Of a stretch of 64,000 nt of DNA, positions 38,128 through 47,864 are shown piece after piece (the stretch's first letter is position 1; every line of letters starts with the position of its first letter). A model generated the notes under the pieces. The model was not told where the DNA came from and did no database searches. It saw only the letters and a list, made by a program, of their open reading frames with translations. This stretch comes from Myxococcales bacterium (GTDB lineage Bacteria; Myxococcota_A; Polyangia; Palsa-1104), in the NCBI GenBank assembly GCA_003170275.1, contig PNAM01000106.1, forward strand, positions 36,052 through 100,051, in the 5' to 3' direction. The translations under genes were made by a program, and so were the position numbers.

Positions 38128-39867
38128 ATGTGCAAGCGGTACCCACGACTGTCCGCCGTCGCCCTGTGGGGGCTGACGTGGTCCGCCTGTGGCGATCGCG
38201 TCCTCCCGCGGCCCGCCGAGCCGGCCCAGAAACCCGCCGAGCTGCCCCCCGACGCCAAGGGCCGCCTCGATCTATACGTGCGCGAGGATCTCGACGCCGA
38301 GCTGGCCTACAGCCCGACGCTGGCCACCTGGCTGGGCATGCACGGCTACGACGACCGCATCGACGACGTGCGCGCCGAGGCGCAGGTCCGCGAGGCGCTG
38401 CGCTGCAAGGGCGTGCTCGAGCACACCCGCGCCCTCGACGACCGGGAGCTCGACGCGCTGCGGCGTCTGGACAAGCAGCTCCTCGAGCGGCGCTGCCAGC
38501 ACACGCTGCTCGAGCTCACCGAGCTGCGGCCGCTCGAGCGCAACCCGCTCGCCTACGTGGACCTGGCGCAGAGCGCGGTCGCCGAGCTGGTGGCGGAGGA
38601 TCAGGTGCCGCTGCCCGATCGTGCGCGCGCGCTCACCGCGCGGCTGTGGAAGATCCGCCCGCTGCTCGACGAAGCGCGCCGCAACCTGCGTTCGACCGCG
38701 CCCGAGCTGGCGGTGCGCAAGGCGGTCGAGTTGGCGCAGAGCGCGCGCTCGTTTCTCGTCGAGACGCTGCCCAAGGCGGTGCAGCTGTCCGACCCCAAGC
38801 TGATGGATGACTTTCGCGCCGCCAACGGCGACGCGTCGCGCGCGCTCGACGACTTCGCCGGCTGGTTGCAGAAGGATCTGCAGCCGCGCGCGCGTGGTGA
38901 GTTCGCGCTCGGACGCGATCGATTCATGGAGCGCCTGCGGCTGTCCGAGGCGCTCGATCCCGAGGTCACCGCCGAGCAGCTGCTGGCGCTCGGCGAGCGC
39001 GAGCTGAAGGAGTCGCGCCGTCGCTACGACGACGCGGTCAAGCAGCTCCAGGTGGGCAAGCCCGCCGTCGACGTGAGCAAGTTGATCGAGGACGATCACG
39101 GCAAGCCCGACGATCTGCAGCGCGAGGCGCAGGCCGCGGTCGAGGCGATGGTCGCGTGGGTGCGCAACAACAAGCTGGTCACGCTGCCCAATCCCGAGCG
39201 CCCGAGGGTCGTCGATATGCCGCCGGCGCAGTGGGGCTTCGCGCAGCTCAGCATCGCCGGCCCGCTCGACCGGCCGCGCGACGCGTACCTGTACATCGAT
39301 CCGATCGACAAGAGCTGGCCCGACCGCCGCAAGCAGGAGCACCTGAAGGCGTTCAACCGCTCGGTGATGGCGCTGACGCTGATGCACGAGGTGCTCGGCC
39401 ACTTTCTGCAGCAGGAGCGCGACCGCCGCGCGCCGACCACCATGCAGAAGATCGCGCTGGCCGGCACGCTGGTCGAGGGCTGGCCGCACTACGTCGAGCG
39501 CATGATGGTGGAGCAGGGGTATGGCGGCGGCGATCCCAAGCTGCGCATCGCCGTCGAGCGCTCGGTGCTGCTGCGCGCCGGGCGGTTGGTAGCGGCGGTC
39601 AAGCTGCACGCGTTCGGCGCCAAGCTCGACGACGTCACCAAGCTGCTCATCGACGAAGCGCTGCTCGAGGACTACCAGGCGCGCCGCGAGGCCGAACGCG
39701 CCGCGCTGGAGCCGATGGTGCTGGTGGATACGCTCGGCCGCCTCCAGATCGAAAAGCTGCGCGACGACTGGCGCGCAGCCAACGCAGGCGCCCCGCTCGG
39801 CGCCTTCCACGACGCCCTGCTCGGCCACGGCTCCATCCCCGTCGCCACCATCGCCAAGCTCAGATAA
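38128..39867 (+). CDS. DUF885 family lipoprotein, putative metallopeptidase
   Basis: 579 residues from ATG 38128 (GTG 38125 also possible). MCKRYPRLSAVALWGLTWSAC gives a lipobox. The DUF885 signature is clear: LTLMHEVLGHFLQQ near 418-431 (HExxGH, zinc-type) and LVEGWPHYVERMMVEQGY near 448-465, the second conserved Glu region. Members are predicted zinc carboxypeptidase-like enzymes; the substrate is unknown. The 3' end is C-rich in wobble positions, and its stop codon lies inside the degenerate REP copy at 39862-39883. It is divergent from the ligase-like gene. Confidence 0.88.
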   Translation: MCKRYPRLSAVALWGLTWSACGDRVLPRPAEPAQKPAELPPDAKGRLDLYVREDLDAELAYSPTLATWLGMHGYDDRIDDVRAEAQVREALRCKGVLEHTRALDDRELDALRRLDKQLLERRCQHTLLELTELRPLERNPLAYVDLAQSAVAELVAEDQVPLPDRARALTARLWKIRPLLDEARRNLRSTAPELAVRKAVELAQSARSFLVETLPKAVQLSDPKLMDDFRAANGDASRALDDFAGWLQKDLQPRARGEFALGRDRFMERLRLSEALDPEVTAEQLLALGERELKESRRRYDDAVKQLQVGKPAVDVSKLIEDDHGKPDDLQREAQAAVEAMVAWVRNNKLVTLPNPERPRVVDMPPAQWGFAQLSIAGPLDRPRDAYLYIDPIDKSWPDRRKQEHLKAFNRSVMALTLMHEVLGHFLQQERDRRAPTTMQKIALAGTLVEGWPHYVERMMVEQGYGGGDPKLRIAVERSVLLRAGRLVAAVKLHAFGAKLDDVTKLLIDEALLEDYQARREAERAALEPMVLVDTLGRLQIEKLRDDWRAANAGAPLGAFHDALLGHGSIPVATIAKLR

Positions 39868-39920
39868 CGGACAACAAGCGCGCAGATAACGGATAACGAG
39901 CGGACTTAACTTTTTAACTT
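39862..39920 (+). repeat. REP copy C with a partial tandem duplication
   Basis: The 30-bp core at 39891-39920 matches the copies at 43331 and 44408 with one mismatch. In front of it, 39862-39883 and 39884-39905 are 22-bp tandem near-copies (18 of 22 identical), so the left half of the element is duplicated. It fills the space between two convergent genes: the DUF885 stop is inside it, and the PBP stop (39923-39925) lies three bases beyond the core. Confidence 0.8.
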
Positions 39921-39922
39921 GT

Positions 39923-41191
39923 TTAGCGGGTGGCGAGGCGGGTGCCGCTGACGGTGCCGTCGCCGTGGAAGTAGCCGGCGAGAATCTCTTCGGCGACCTG
40001 GTGCGCCTTCTTGTGCCAGTTCTCGCCGTTGCCGACCAGCACCGCGACGGCGATCTCGGGCCGCTCGGCGGGTGCGAAGCCGACGAACCACGAGTACGCC
40101 AGATACGGAGCCGCGCGGTTGAGCGAGCCGGTCTTGCCGGCGACCGCGACGCCCGGCAACAGCGGCCGGCCGGTGCGCTTGTCGTGGAAGCCGAGCCGCG
40201 CGGTGCCGTACTGCGTGGTGCCGACCATCATGCGGGTGACCTCGCGCGCGGTGTCCTCGGAGATCACGCGGCGCTCGGGCGCGCCCTCGGGGCGGAAGCT
40301 GTCGCCGGCGCGATCGACCACGCGGTCGATGATGCGCAAGGGCGGGGTGACGCCGCCGCGCGCCAGGGTCGCCGCCAGGTACGCGCCGTGGAGCGGCGAG
40401 AGCGTGGTGTTCCAGAAGCCGGCCGCGGTGCGCGCGAACTCGAGCCCGTTGGTGCGCGGCACCGAGGCCTGCGACGCTTCGACCGGCATGGCGAACGGCA
40501 GCGCCTCGCCGAAGCCGAACCCGCGCGCGATTCGCTGAAGGCCGATCGGATCGAGATGATCGTGCGCGAGCCGCGCGATGATCGCGTTCTGCGACTTGGC
40601 CAGGCCGAACGCCAGCGAGTTGCACGCCGAGTCCAGCCTCGGATTCGCCGTCAGGTTGGACGCCTCCACCGAGTGCACGCCGTCGTGGTAGCAGACGGTG
40701 GTGTCGGCCGAGAGCCCGCCCTCGATCAGCGCGGAGGCCGTCACCAGCTTGAAGATCGACGCGGCGGGCGCCCAGGATTTGAGCGTCAGGTCGGCGGCGG
40801 TCATGCGCGGCTCGGCGGTCGAGTGGCCGGCCAGCGCCAGCACGCGCCCGTCGTCGACCGACAGCACCACCGCGGCGGCGTAGGGCGCAGGATAGGCGGC
40901 GATCGCGCGCTCGGCCTGGCGCTGCACCGACGGGTCGAGCGTGAGCTCGAGGCGTCCACCGTCGCGCATCACCTCGACGAAGCCGTCGGCGTCGGCCTGC
41001 ACGCGCTGCCAGTCTAGCTCGCCTTTGGTGCGCGAATGCGCGGGCGGGCGGGGCAGGGCTGCAGCGATCGCGGCGGGCGCCGCCGAGGCGAGCTGCCCGC
41101 CGCGCATCATGGAAAGGATCGCGAGCGCCGCGAGCGAGAGGAAACACAGAGTGGTGGTGAGCTTGCGACCGGTCTGCAATTGCCTAAGCAT
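39923..41191 (-). CDS. Penicillin-binding transpeptidase domain protein
   Basis: 422 residues from ATG 41191, chosen because GAGGT precedes it by 4 bases. One N-terminal membrane helix (about 10-30) is followed by a periplasmic transpeptidase. Active-site Ser145 is in ASIFK (SxxK), SQN is in KSQNAI, and KTGS is near 353. It acts in peptidoglycan crosslinking. It lacks the large N-terminal dimerisation domain of PBP2/FtsI and is short for a class B PBP, similar to PbpA-type or DacB-like myxobacterial proteins. Divergent from the FHA-GGDEF gene. Confidence 0.88.
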   Translation of the reverse strand: MLRQLQTGRKLTTTLCFLSLAALAILSMMRGGQLASAAPAAIAAALPRPPAHSRTKGELDWQRVQADADGFVEVMRDGGRLELTLDPSVQRQAERAIAAYPAPYAAAVVLSVDDGRVLALAGHSTAEPRMTAADLTLKSWAPAASIFKLVTASALIEGGLSADTTVCYHDGVHSVEASNLTANPRLDSACNSLAFGLAKSQNAIIARLAHDHLDPIGLQRIARGFGFGEALPFAMPVEASQASVPRTNGLEFARTAAGFWNTTLSPLHGAYLAATLARGGVTPPLRIIDRVVDRAGDSFRPEGAPERRVISEDTAREVTRMMVGTTQYGTARLGFHDKRTGRPLLPGVAVAGKTGSLNRAAPYLAYSWFVGFAPAERPEIAVAVLVGNGENWHKKAHQVAEEILAGYFHGDGTVSGTRLATR

Positions 41192-41243
41192 ATCGACCTC
41201 TTGACTGGCTTGTAACCAATCGTACGACATGTAGGTTGATGTA

Positions 41244-41255
41244 GCAAAATTTTGC
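41244..41255. promoter_or_regulatory. AT-rich palindrome between divergent PBP and FHA-GGDEF genes
   Basis: GCAAAATTTTGC is a perfect 12-bp palindrome in the middle of the 124-base divergent spacer, in a locally AT-rich stretch. A shared operator is possible; nothing else supports it. Confidence 0.3.
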
Positions 41256-41315
41256 AGCTTTTAATGGTTGGGTGCTGACGCGCACAGGTATTTCCGGCTA
41301 ACATCGACGGCTCTT

Positions 41316-42178
<863 letters not shown>

Positions 42179-42194
<16 letters not shown>

Positions 42195-43327
42195 CGCTCG
42201 CGTTCGGCCTTGCGTTCGCCGCGTGCAGCACGCCCGATCACGAAGCGCCGCAGGATCTCGCGGTCTCGCTCGATCTGGCCATCGGGCCGCGCGGGCCGAA
42301 CGATCACCCGCCCGAGCCGCTGCTGGTCTCGCACGGCGGGCCGGTGCTGAAGGCGATGGAGCTGTGGACGGTGGTGTGGGCGGGCGAAGAGGATCTCGGC
42401 GCGCAGCTCGATCAATTCCACGCGTGGATGTTCGGATCCGATGCGTGGAAGGCGTTGGCGCAGTATGGCGTGGGGCCGGGCAAGGCGATGGGCGTCATCG
42501 ACATTACCGACACGCCGGCGCCCGCCACCGTCGACGACATCGCGTTTCAGCTGTACACCAACAAGCTCACCGCGCAGCCGAAGTACGCGGCCAATGCGAA
42601 CACGGTGTTCGCGTTCGTCCTGCCGGTGGGCACCGTGCTGACCGTCGGCGGCTATCCGGGCTCGTGCACCGAGTTTCGCGGCTATCACTACGAGACCAAC
42701 GCGGGGTTGCCGTACATCGCGCTGCCGCAGTGCCAGGACAACGATGGGCTGTCGGCGTTCGACATCCTGACCACGGTCGCGACGCACGAGGCGGGCGAGA
42801 CCGCTACCGATCCGCGGCCGTTCGTCGCGCCTGCGTGGGTGAACGCCGATTACGGCAGCTACGGCGAGGTCGGGGACTTGTGCACCGCGCTCAACGTCAA
42901 GCTGCCGGCGCCGGGGCGCGCGCCCGACGACGCGGGAGTCGGTGGCTACTTCGTGCAGCGCCTGTACTCGAACGAGGCCGCCAGGTTGGGCAACGTCGAT
43001 CCTTGCGTGCCGGCGCCGGCAGGAGTGGCGTACTTCGGCGTTGCGGTCGATCCGTTCAACATCGACGTCAGCACGCTCGGCCCGCACCTCGCGCACCTCG
43101 AGCCGTTCGCGTTCGGCGGCGCCGGCGCGCTGAGCTGGAGCCTGCCGGACTGGACCACGCCGCTCCACTTCGATCCGAGCGAAGGCAGCGCCATGCCAGG
43201 CGAAACCATTCCGCTCACCATCACCGTCACCGCTCCGCTCAACTCCGGCAGCTACGTCTTCCCGCTCCGTGCCACCAACGCCAACGGCGACCAGAACCTC
43301 TGGTTCTTCTCCCTCGACGTCCGTTAA
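42179..43327 (+). CDS. Secreted lipoprotein with HEAGE motif, putative metalloprotease-like
   Basis: 382 residues from TTG 42179, overlapping the GGDEF gene's end, with GGACGGA just upstream. The signal [16 protein letters not shown] gives a lipobox, followed by a [12 protein letters not shown] linker. [12 protein letters not shown] near 201-212 resembles the HE(x)xxE-ATDP motif of secreted exported proteinases. [17 protein letters not shown] precedes it. No third zinc ligand is obvious. The C-terminal ~70 residues look like a beta-sandwich. The wobble base shifts to C over the last ~120 bases. REP copy D starts 3 bases after its stop. Confidence 0.75.
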
Positions 43328-43330
43328 AGC

Positions 43331-43360
43331 GGATAACAAGCGGACTTAACTTTTTAACTT
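43331..43360 (+). repeat. REP copy D (left end of the transposase unit)
   Basis: Starts GGATAACAAGCGGACTTAAC and ends TTTTTAACTT. It contains two direct TTAACTT heptamers. A single copy has no strong self-hairpin; structure arises only when two copies are inverted. Confidence 0.85.
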
Positions 43361-43412
43361 TTGTTCGCAACTTCTGATCCGCCGTCCCGATAACCGTCGA
43401 GGAGGTGCGGAC

Positions 43413-44414
43413 ATGAACCGATACACCCGCCTGGACGCTCCCGGCGCCGTCGTGCACGTAGTCTCGCGATTCGTCAATCGTGAGTTCCGCCTGAAACGGC
43501 CGGAGGAACGCGCGGAATACCTCGACCGCGTTGCCAGCGCTCTCTTGCTCTCGGATTGGACCCCCGTCGCGTACGTCCTGATGAGCTCGCATGTTCACTG
43601 GGCGCTGATCGCGGGCGTACGGGCCTCGGCCTCCTTCATCCAGCCCCTTCACTCCGGCTTCGCGCGCTGGCTCAACCGTCGCCAGCAGCGGCTCGGCCCG
43701 TTGTTCGCCGGGCGCCATTCGACGATTATCTGCGACGAGAGACATGCCGTGCGGCTGCTGGCCTACCTGCACAACAATCCCGTGCGAGGCGGCGTAGTAC
43801 GCGATGCCGCGGATTCGACCTGGTCGAGCCATCTGGACTACGTGGGAGAGCGGCGTCCGCCGAGTTGGCTCGACGTCGCGGCGGGGATGCGCCTGGGCGG
43901 ATTCGAGCCGTCGAACGCGGGACGCATCGCTTTCGCAGAGTTCGTCGGATCGCGCAGAACTGTCCCTCGTACGGTCGAATTTTCAGATGACGCGCTCCCC
44001 GAGCTGCGCTCCCGCTGTCGGCGGGTCAGCGGCGCGCCTGCGGAGATCTCGTCGCAGCGGTTGGTGACCGGCGCCGTCGGCCGGGTCGAGATCGTGGCCG
44101 GTGCGGGAACCAGGGTCCGCCCCCGATGGCCCGGGAACCCGGCAGCGCTGGTCGAGGCGGTTGCGAGCCAATTGGGAATTGATCCAGTGCGCATGAGCAC
44201 GCGTGACCGGCATCGTGACGTCACGGAGGCTCGGCGACTCGCGATTGTGACGTGGCGGGATTTCCTGGGTCGGGGGCAGGGCGAAATGAGCGATGCGCTT
44301 GGCATTTCGGCGCCTGCCGCGAGCCACTTATTTCGGCGCGCCAGCCTCGACCTCCGGCAGACAGCGAGTCGGCTCGGACGCGAGCTCTGGGACCGGGCCG
44401 CCCAAACAAGTTAA
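43413..44414 (+). CDS. REP-associated tyrosine transposase (IS200/Y1-type HUH) with DnaA-like C-terminal domain
   Basis: 333 residues; GGAGG lies 7 bases before the ATG. The Y1/HUH nuclease domain is at ~1-150. It has the metal-binding HUH pair His60-Val-His62 (MSSHVHWALIAG), GPLFAGRHSTII, and the catalytic Tyr118 in LLAYLHNNPVRGGVV followed by STWSSHLDY. The C-terminal ~90 residues (ALVEAVASQLGIDPVRMSTR to SAPAASHLFRR) resemble the DnaA domain-IV-like HTH carried by some RAYTs. These single-strand transposases recognise and mobilise REP sequences. Its stop codon is supplied by the right-hand REP, so C-terminal Thr-Ser is encoded in the repeat. Confidence 0.92.
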   Translation: MNRYTRLDAPGAVVHVVSRFVNREFRLKRPEERAEYLDRVASALLLSDWTPVAYVLMSSHVHWALIAGVRASASFIQPLHSGFARWLNRRQQRLGPLFAGRHSTIICDERHAVRLLAYLHNNPVRGGVVRDAADSTWSSHLDYVGERRPPSWLDVAAGMRLGGFEPSNAGRIAFAEFVGSRRTVPRTVEFSDDALPELRSRCRRVSGAPAEISSQRLVTGAVGRVEIVAGAGTRVRPRWPGNPAALVEAVASQLGIDPVRMSTRDRHRDVTEARRLAIVTWRDFLGRGQGEMSDALGISAPAASHLFRRASLDLRQTASRLGRELWDRAAQTS

Positions 44415-44437
44415 AAAGTTAAGTCCGCTTGTTATCC
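44408..44437 (-). repeat. REP copy E (right end of the transposase unit)
   Basis: Exact reverse complement of copy D. It supplies the transposase stop codon (44412-44414) and ends three bases before the stop codon of the convergent TPR gene (44441). Confidence 0.85.
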
Positions 44438-44440
44438 GTG

Positions 44441-44974
44441 TTAGCGGCGGCCGCCGGGGATTACGGTGAAGGCGCGGCGCATGCGCTCGCGGCGGAGTGG
44501 CTCGAGGCCGGCTTTGAGCAGCGAGGATTCGGGGCAGCGCTTGAGGCCGGTCTCGAACGTGGCCATCGCCTCGTCGGCGCGATCGAGCGCGTCGAGGATC
44601 GCGGCCTTCTCGTAGTACAGGTCCTCGAGCAGCCAGTCGTCGTCGGGCCCCATGTGGCGGAAGGCGCGCTCGACCGCCTTGAGCGCATCCGGGTAGCGCT
44701 CGAGATCGGCCAGCACCGCCGCGCGGACGTAATGCGCCTCGGCGGCCCGCGGCGCGCGACGCACCGCCATCTCGGCCGCCGCCAGCGCCGCCGGATCGTC
44801 GTCGAGCGACGAGAGGATCTGCGATTTCAAGATCCACGCCTCGGGCTCGGACGGCCGCGCCCGCAGCGCGCGGTTCACGTACTCGTTCGCTTCCCACAAG
44901 TCGCCGGCGCCTTCATAGCCGCCGAGCAACGCGCGGGCCATCTCCATGCAGTCGTCGAACTCGTCGTGCCGCAT
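44441..44974 (-). CDS. TPR-repeat protein
   Basis: 177 residues of helical repeats: ANEYVNRALRARPSEPEAWI, AALAAAEMAVRRAPRAAEAH, YPDALKAVERAFRHMGPDDD and ADEAMATFETGLKRCPESSL. This gives about four TPR units. No signal peptide; presumably a cytoplasmic scaffold. The stop lies just outside REP copy E. Divergent from apbE by 44 bases. Confidence 0.82.
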   Translation of the reverse strand: MRHDEFDDCMEMARALLGGYEGAGDLWEANEYVNRALRARPSEPEAWILKSQILSSLDDDPAALAAAEMAVRRAPRAAEAHYVRAAVLADLERYPDALKAVERAFRHMGPDDDWLLEDLYYEKAAILDALDRADEAMATFETGLKRCPESSLLKAGLEPLRRERMRRAFTVIPGGRR

Positions 44975-45018
44975 TACTCCCCAAAGGTACCACTCGTGCT
45001 ATCAGTTGCCCAGCGACC

Positions 45019-46071
45019 ATGAAAAACGCGAGAGGGATTTGCCTTGCAGTGATGCTCGTCGCTTGTTCCATCGGCAGACAACCAGCGCACGCCTCACCCG
45101 TGCTCTCGAACGACAAGCACCTGGTGACCAAGAACGGCAGCGCGATGGGCACCGAGGTGCGCATCTCGATCTACACGGACGACGACGAAGGCGCGCTCAA
45201 GGCCGCCGACGCCGCGTTCGCCGAGATCCAGCGCCTCGAGGCGCTGATGACCACCTGGCGCGCCGACAGCGAGATCTCGCGCGTGAACGCCGCCGCGGGC
45301 TCGGGGCCGGTCAAGATCTCCGACGAGTCGCTCGAGGTGATCGAGATGGCGCAGCGCTCGTCGGAGCTCTCCGGCGGCGCGTTCGACATCAGCTTCAACG
45401 CGATGCACGGGCTGTGGAAGTTCGACGAAGATCTGGAGAAGAAGGTTCCACCCGCCGCCGAGATCAGAAAGCGCATGGCGCTCATCGACTACCGGCAGAT
45501 CAAGGTCGACCGTTCGAACAAGACCGTGTTCCTCGCGAAAAAGGGCATGTCGATCAACCTGGGCGGCATCGCCAAGGGCTACGCCGTCGATCGCGCGGTG
45601 GCGATCCTCAAGAAGGCCGGCTTCACCGACGCGATCGTGCAAGCGGGCGGCGATCTGATGTGCGCCGGCTCGAAGGGCGGCAAGCCGTGGACCACCGGCA
45701 TCCGCGATCCGCGCTCCGGCCGCGACGACGTGTTCGCGGTGATGCAGCTCGTCGACCACGCGTTCTCCACCGCCGGCGATTACGAGCGCTACTTCATCCT
45801 CGGCGGCAAGCGCTACCACCACATCATCGATCCCAAGACCGGCTACCCCGCGACCAAATCGCGCTCGGTCACCATCTACGCGCCGACCGCGCTGCTCGCC
45901 GATGCGATCGACGACGCGGTGTTCATCCTCGGCTGGAAGAAAGGCCTCGAGCTGGTCGAGAGCCTCGAGGACGTCGGCGCGGTGGTGGTGGACGATCAAG
46001 GCAAGGTACACATCTCCAAACGCGTGCGGGAGCGCGTGCACGTGCTCCATCCGCCGACGGACGCGCCATGA
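45019..46071 (+). CDS. apbE: FAD:protein FMN transferase
   Basis: 350 residues with a lipoprotein-like signal (MKNARGICLAVMLVAC). It covers the whole ApbE family: GSAMGTEVRISIY, the WRADSEISRVNA region, MSINLGGIAKGYAVDRAV, QAGGDLMCAG and the C-terminal HHIIDPKTGYPAT. ApbE covalently attaches FMN from FAD to Thr residues of periplasmic proteins such as NqrC/RnfG. No Rnf/Nqr genes are in the window. It is coupled by ATGA overlap to the following lipoprotein gene. Confidence 0.94.
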   Translation: MKNARGICLAVMLVACSIGRQPAHASPVLSNDKHLVTKNGSAMGTEVRISIYTDDDEGALKAADAAFAEIQRLEALMTTWRADSEISRVNAAAGSGPVKISDESLEVIEMAQRSSELSGGAFDISFNAMHGLWKFDEDLEKKVPPAAEIRKRMALIDYRQIKVDRSNKTVFLAKKGMSINLGGIAKGYAVDRAVAILKKAGFTDAIVQAGGDLMCAGSKGGKPWTTGIRDPRSGRDDVFAVMQLVDHAFSTAGDYERYFILGGKRYHHIIDPKTGYPATKSRSVTIYAPTALLADAIDDAVFILGWKKGLELVESLEDVGAVVVDDQGKVHISKRVRERVHVLHPPTDAP

Positions 46072-46718
46072 GTCCACGCCTCGCGCTGACCGCGCTGCTT
46101 GTCCTCGCGCTCGGCTGTCACCACAAGCCGGCGCCGATCGCGTCGCCCGCCGAGCTCGAATTCTGGCGCTGGTTCTCGGCGAATTCCGATCGACTGCTGG
46201 CGTTCGAAAAAGATCAGGAGCCGATCTTCGCCGAGCTGTCGTCGCACCTGACGGCGGTGCACAAAGATCTCGCGTTCGAATTCGGACCGGCCGCGCAGCC
46301 GCGCGAATTCGTCGTCAGCGCGGGCGGGATTCGCGCGGCGTTTCCGACGGTGAAGAGCCTGGTCGCCGCCGCCCCGCCCGAGCCGGCGTGGAAGGTGATC
46401 GCGTTCCGCCAGCGTAAGGACATCGGCATGCGCATCAAGGTCGGGCCGCGCGAGCTGGGCGCCGAGGACATCTGGTTCAGCGCCGTGCCCGACGGCGATC
46501 GCCTCGGCCTGACGCTGTTCGTCAAGGGACTGTCGAAGGAGAACGACGCCGCGCTGGCGCAGCTCATGTACCTGATGCTCGACACCACGCTCGGCGAGTA
46601 CGACGTCGAGACGCGCCTCGGCGCCATCGAGCGCAAGCCGGCGCCGCCCGATCCCGCGGCCGCGCACCTGCGCCCGCTCAAGGAGCTCGCCGCGTTCGTC
46701 GACAGTCAGAAGAAGTAA
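46068..46718 (+). CDS. Small lipoprotein of unknown function
   Basis: 216 residues. Signal MSPRLALTALLVLALGC with a lipobox. LEFWRWFSANSDRLLAFEKD and LTAVHKDLAFEFGP at the start of the mature part, and LMYLMLDTTLGEYDVETRLG later, are reminiscent of proteins in which a helical pair packs on a beta sheet (DUF695/DUF4375-like). I cannot name a family. Cotranslated with apbE and convergent with the acyltransferase gene, meeting it with no gap. Confidence 0.7.
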   Translation: MSPRLALTALLVLALGCHHKPAPIASPAELEFWRWFSANSDRLLAFEKDQEPIFAELSSHLTAVHKDLAFEFGPAAQPREFVVSAGGIRAAFPTVKSLVAAAPPEPAWKVIAFRQRKDIGMRIKVGPRELGAEDIWFSAVPDGDRLGLTLFVKGLSKENDAALAQLMYLMLDTTLGEYDVETRLGAIERKPAPPDPAAAHLRPLKELAAFVDSQKK

Positions 46719-47864
46719 TCAGCCGAACAGAACGGAGCGACGCTCTTTGAGGAGCTCGTCGATCATCGCCTGGATGCGGTTGCGCACCTGCTCGGCGAGC
46801 TTGTTGACCAGGATGCGATCGTTGGCGCCCTCGGCGCCGTACTCGGCGTTGTAGTAGAGCGGCTCGCCGAACGCGATGAACCACTTGGTCGGCAGCGGCA
46901 TCAGCCCGAACGGCCCGAGCGCCGGAAACGTCGGCGTCACCGGGATGTACGGGATGCCGAACGACTTCGCCAGCCAGGTGATCTTCGACAGCATCGGGTG
47001 GATCTCTTCGGCGCCCACCACCGCGGTCGGGATGATCGGCGCGTCGCACTTGAGCGCCAGCTTGACGAACCCGCCGCGTCCGAAGCGCTGCAACTGGTAG
47101 CGCTCCTTGAACAGCTTGCCGATCCCCTTGATGCCCTCGGGGAACACCGCGACCAGTTGATCCTGCTCGAGCAACCGCTCGGCGTTCTCCTGGCACGCGC
47201 GCACGCCGCCGATGCGGTTCATCAGCGTGCCGAGGTACGGGAAGTGAAACACGAAATCCTCGACCAGCGGCCGCACCGCGCGATGCGCCGAGTGCTCGTG
47301 CTTGACCGCGTGCATGATCATCGCGCCGTCGTACGGCAGCGTGCCCGAATGGTTGGCGACGATCAGCGCGCGCCCGTCCTCCGGGATGTGCCCGAGCCCC
47401 TGCGTGGAGACGCGGAAGTAGCTCTTGTAGAGGAACTCGAGCAGCGGCTCGACGCGCGCCGCCACCTGCGGATCGCGTCCGAACTCGTCGACCGTGTCCG
47501 AGCGATCGCGCATGGCCAGCTCGCGCCAGCGCTTCCAGATGAACTCGAGCGGCAGCTTGTTGCGCTGCCCGCCGTGCTCGCCGGTGTGCGCCGGCAAGAG
47601 CCGCTCGCGCACCGACTTCTCCAGATGCTTGACCTCGTCGACCAGCCCCGAGTGACGCGCCGCCGGCGGGCGATCGATCGACGGCCCGTACTCCGACGGC
47701 GGCGTCGCTTCGACCGAGCTGTAGGTCCCCCCGCCGTTCCCGTTCCCGTTCCCGTTTTCGGGCGCGTCCTCCTTCTTCGCCTTCGGCTTCTTCGCCTTGG
47801 GCGCGGAATCGGGAGGCGGCTCGCCGTTGCCGAATGGATCGTCGCCGAGGATCTGCTTGGACAT
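46719..47864 (-). CDS. Lysophospholipid acyltransferase, PlsC-like
   Basis: 381 residues. The ~100-residue N-terminal extension is Lys/Pro/Asn-rich (APKAKKPKAKKEDAPENG). The acyltransferase core has block I NHSGTLPYDG near 168-177, block II GGVRAC, block III AVFPEGIKG, and block IV PIIPTAVVGAEEI. It transfers an acyl group to a glycerophospholipid at the inner membrane, as in DAGAT/MGAT-type acyltransferases. Its ATG directly follows the TAG of the epimerase gene, so the two are an operon. Confidence 0.9.
   Translation of the reverse strand: MSKQILGDDPFGNGEPPPDSAPKAKKPKAKKEDAPENGNGNGNGGGTYSSVEATPPSEYGPSIDRPPAARHSGLVDEVKHLEKSVRERLLPAHTGEHGGQRNKLPLEFIWKRWRELAMRDRSDTVDEFGRDPQVAARVEPLLEFLYKSYFRVSTQGLGHIPEDGRALIVANHSGTLPYDGAMIMHAVKHEHSAHRAVRPLVEDFVFHFPYLGTLMNRIGGVRACQENAERLLEQDQLVAVFPEGIKGIGKLFKERYQLQRFGRGGFVKLALKCDAPIIPTAVVGAEEIHPMLSKITWLAKSFGIPYIPVTPTFPALGPFGLMPLPTKWFIAFGEPLYYNAEYGAEGANDRILVNKLAEQVRNRIQAMIDELLKERRSVLFG

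Larger units (their letters stand above)
43331..44437 (+). mobile_element. RAYT transposase unit bounded by perfect 30-bp inverted REPs
   Basis: REP copy D (43331-43360) and copy E (44408-44437) are exact inverted copies of 30 bp with the GGATAAC ends outward. They enclose 1047 bases that contain only the transposase gene. The same end sequence and orientation define the 99-bp REPIN-like element at 26406-26504. No obvious target-site duplication flanks the unit (AAAGC on the left, GTGTT on the right). The unit looks intact and recently functional. Confidence 0.85.

Noticed and set aside
43331-44437. Flanking REPs as ordinary IS terminal inverted repeats
   Set aside because: IS200-type transposases do not use conventional terminal inverted repeats and the same repeat occurs elsewhere without the gene, so REP is the better description.
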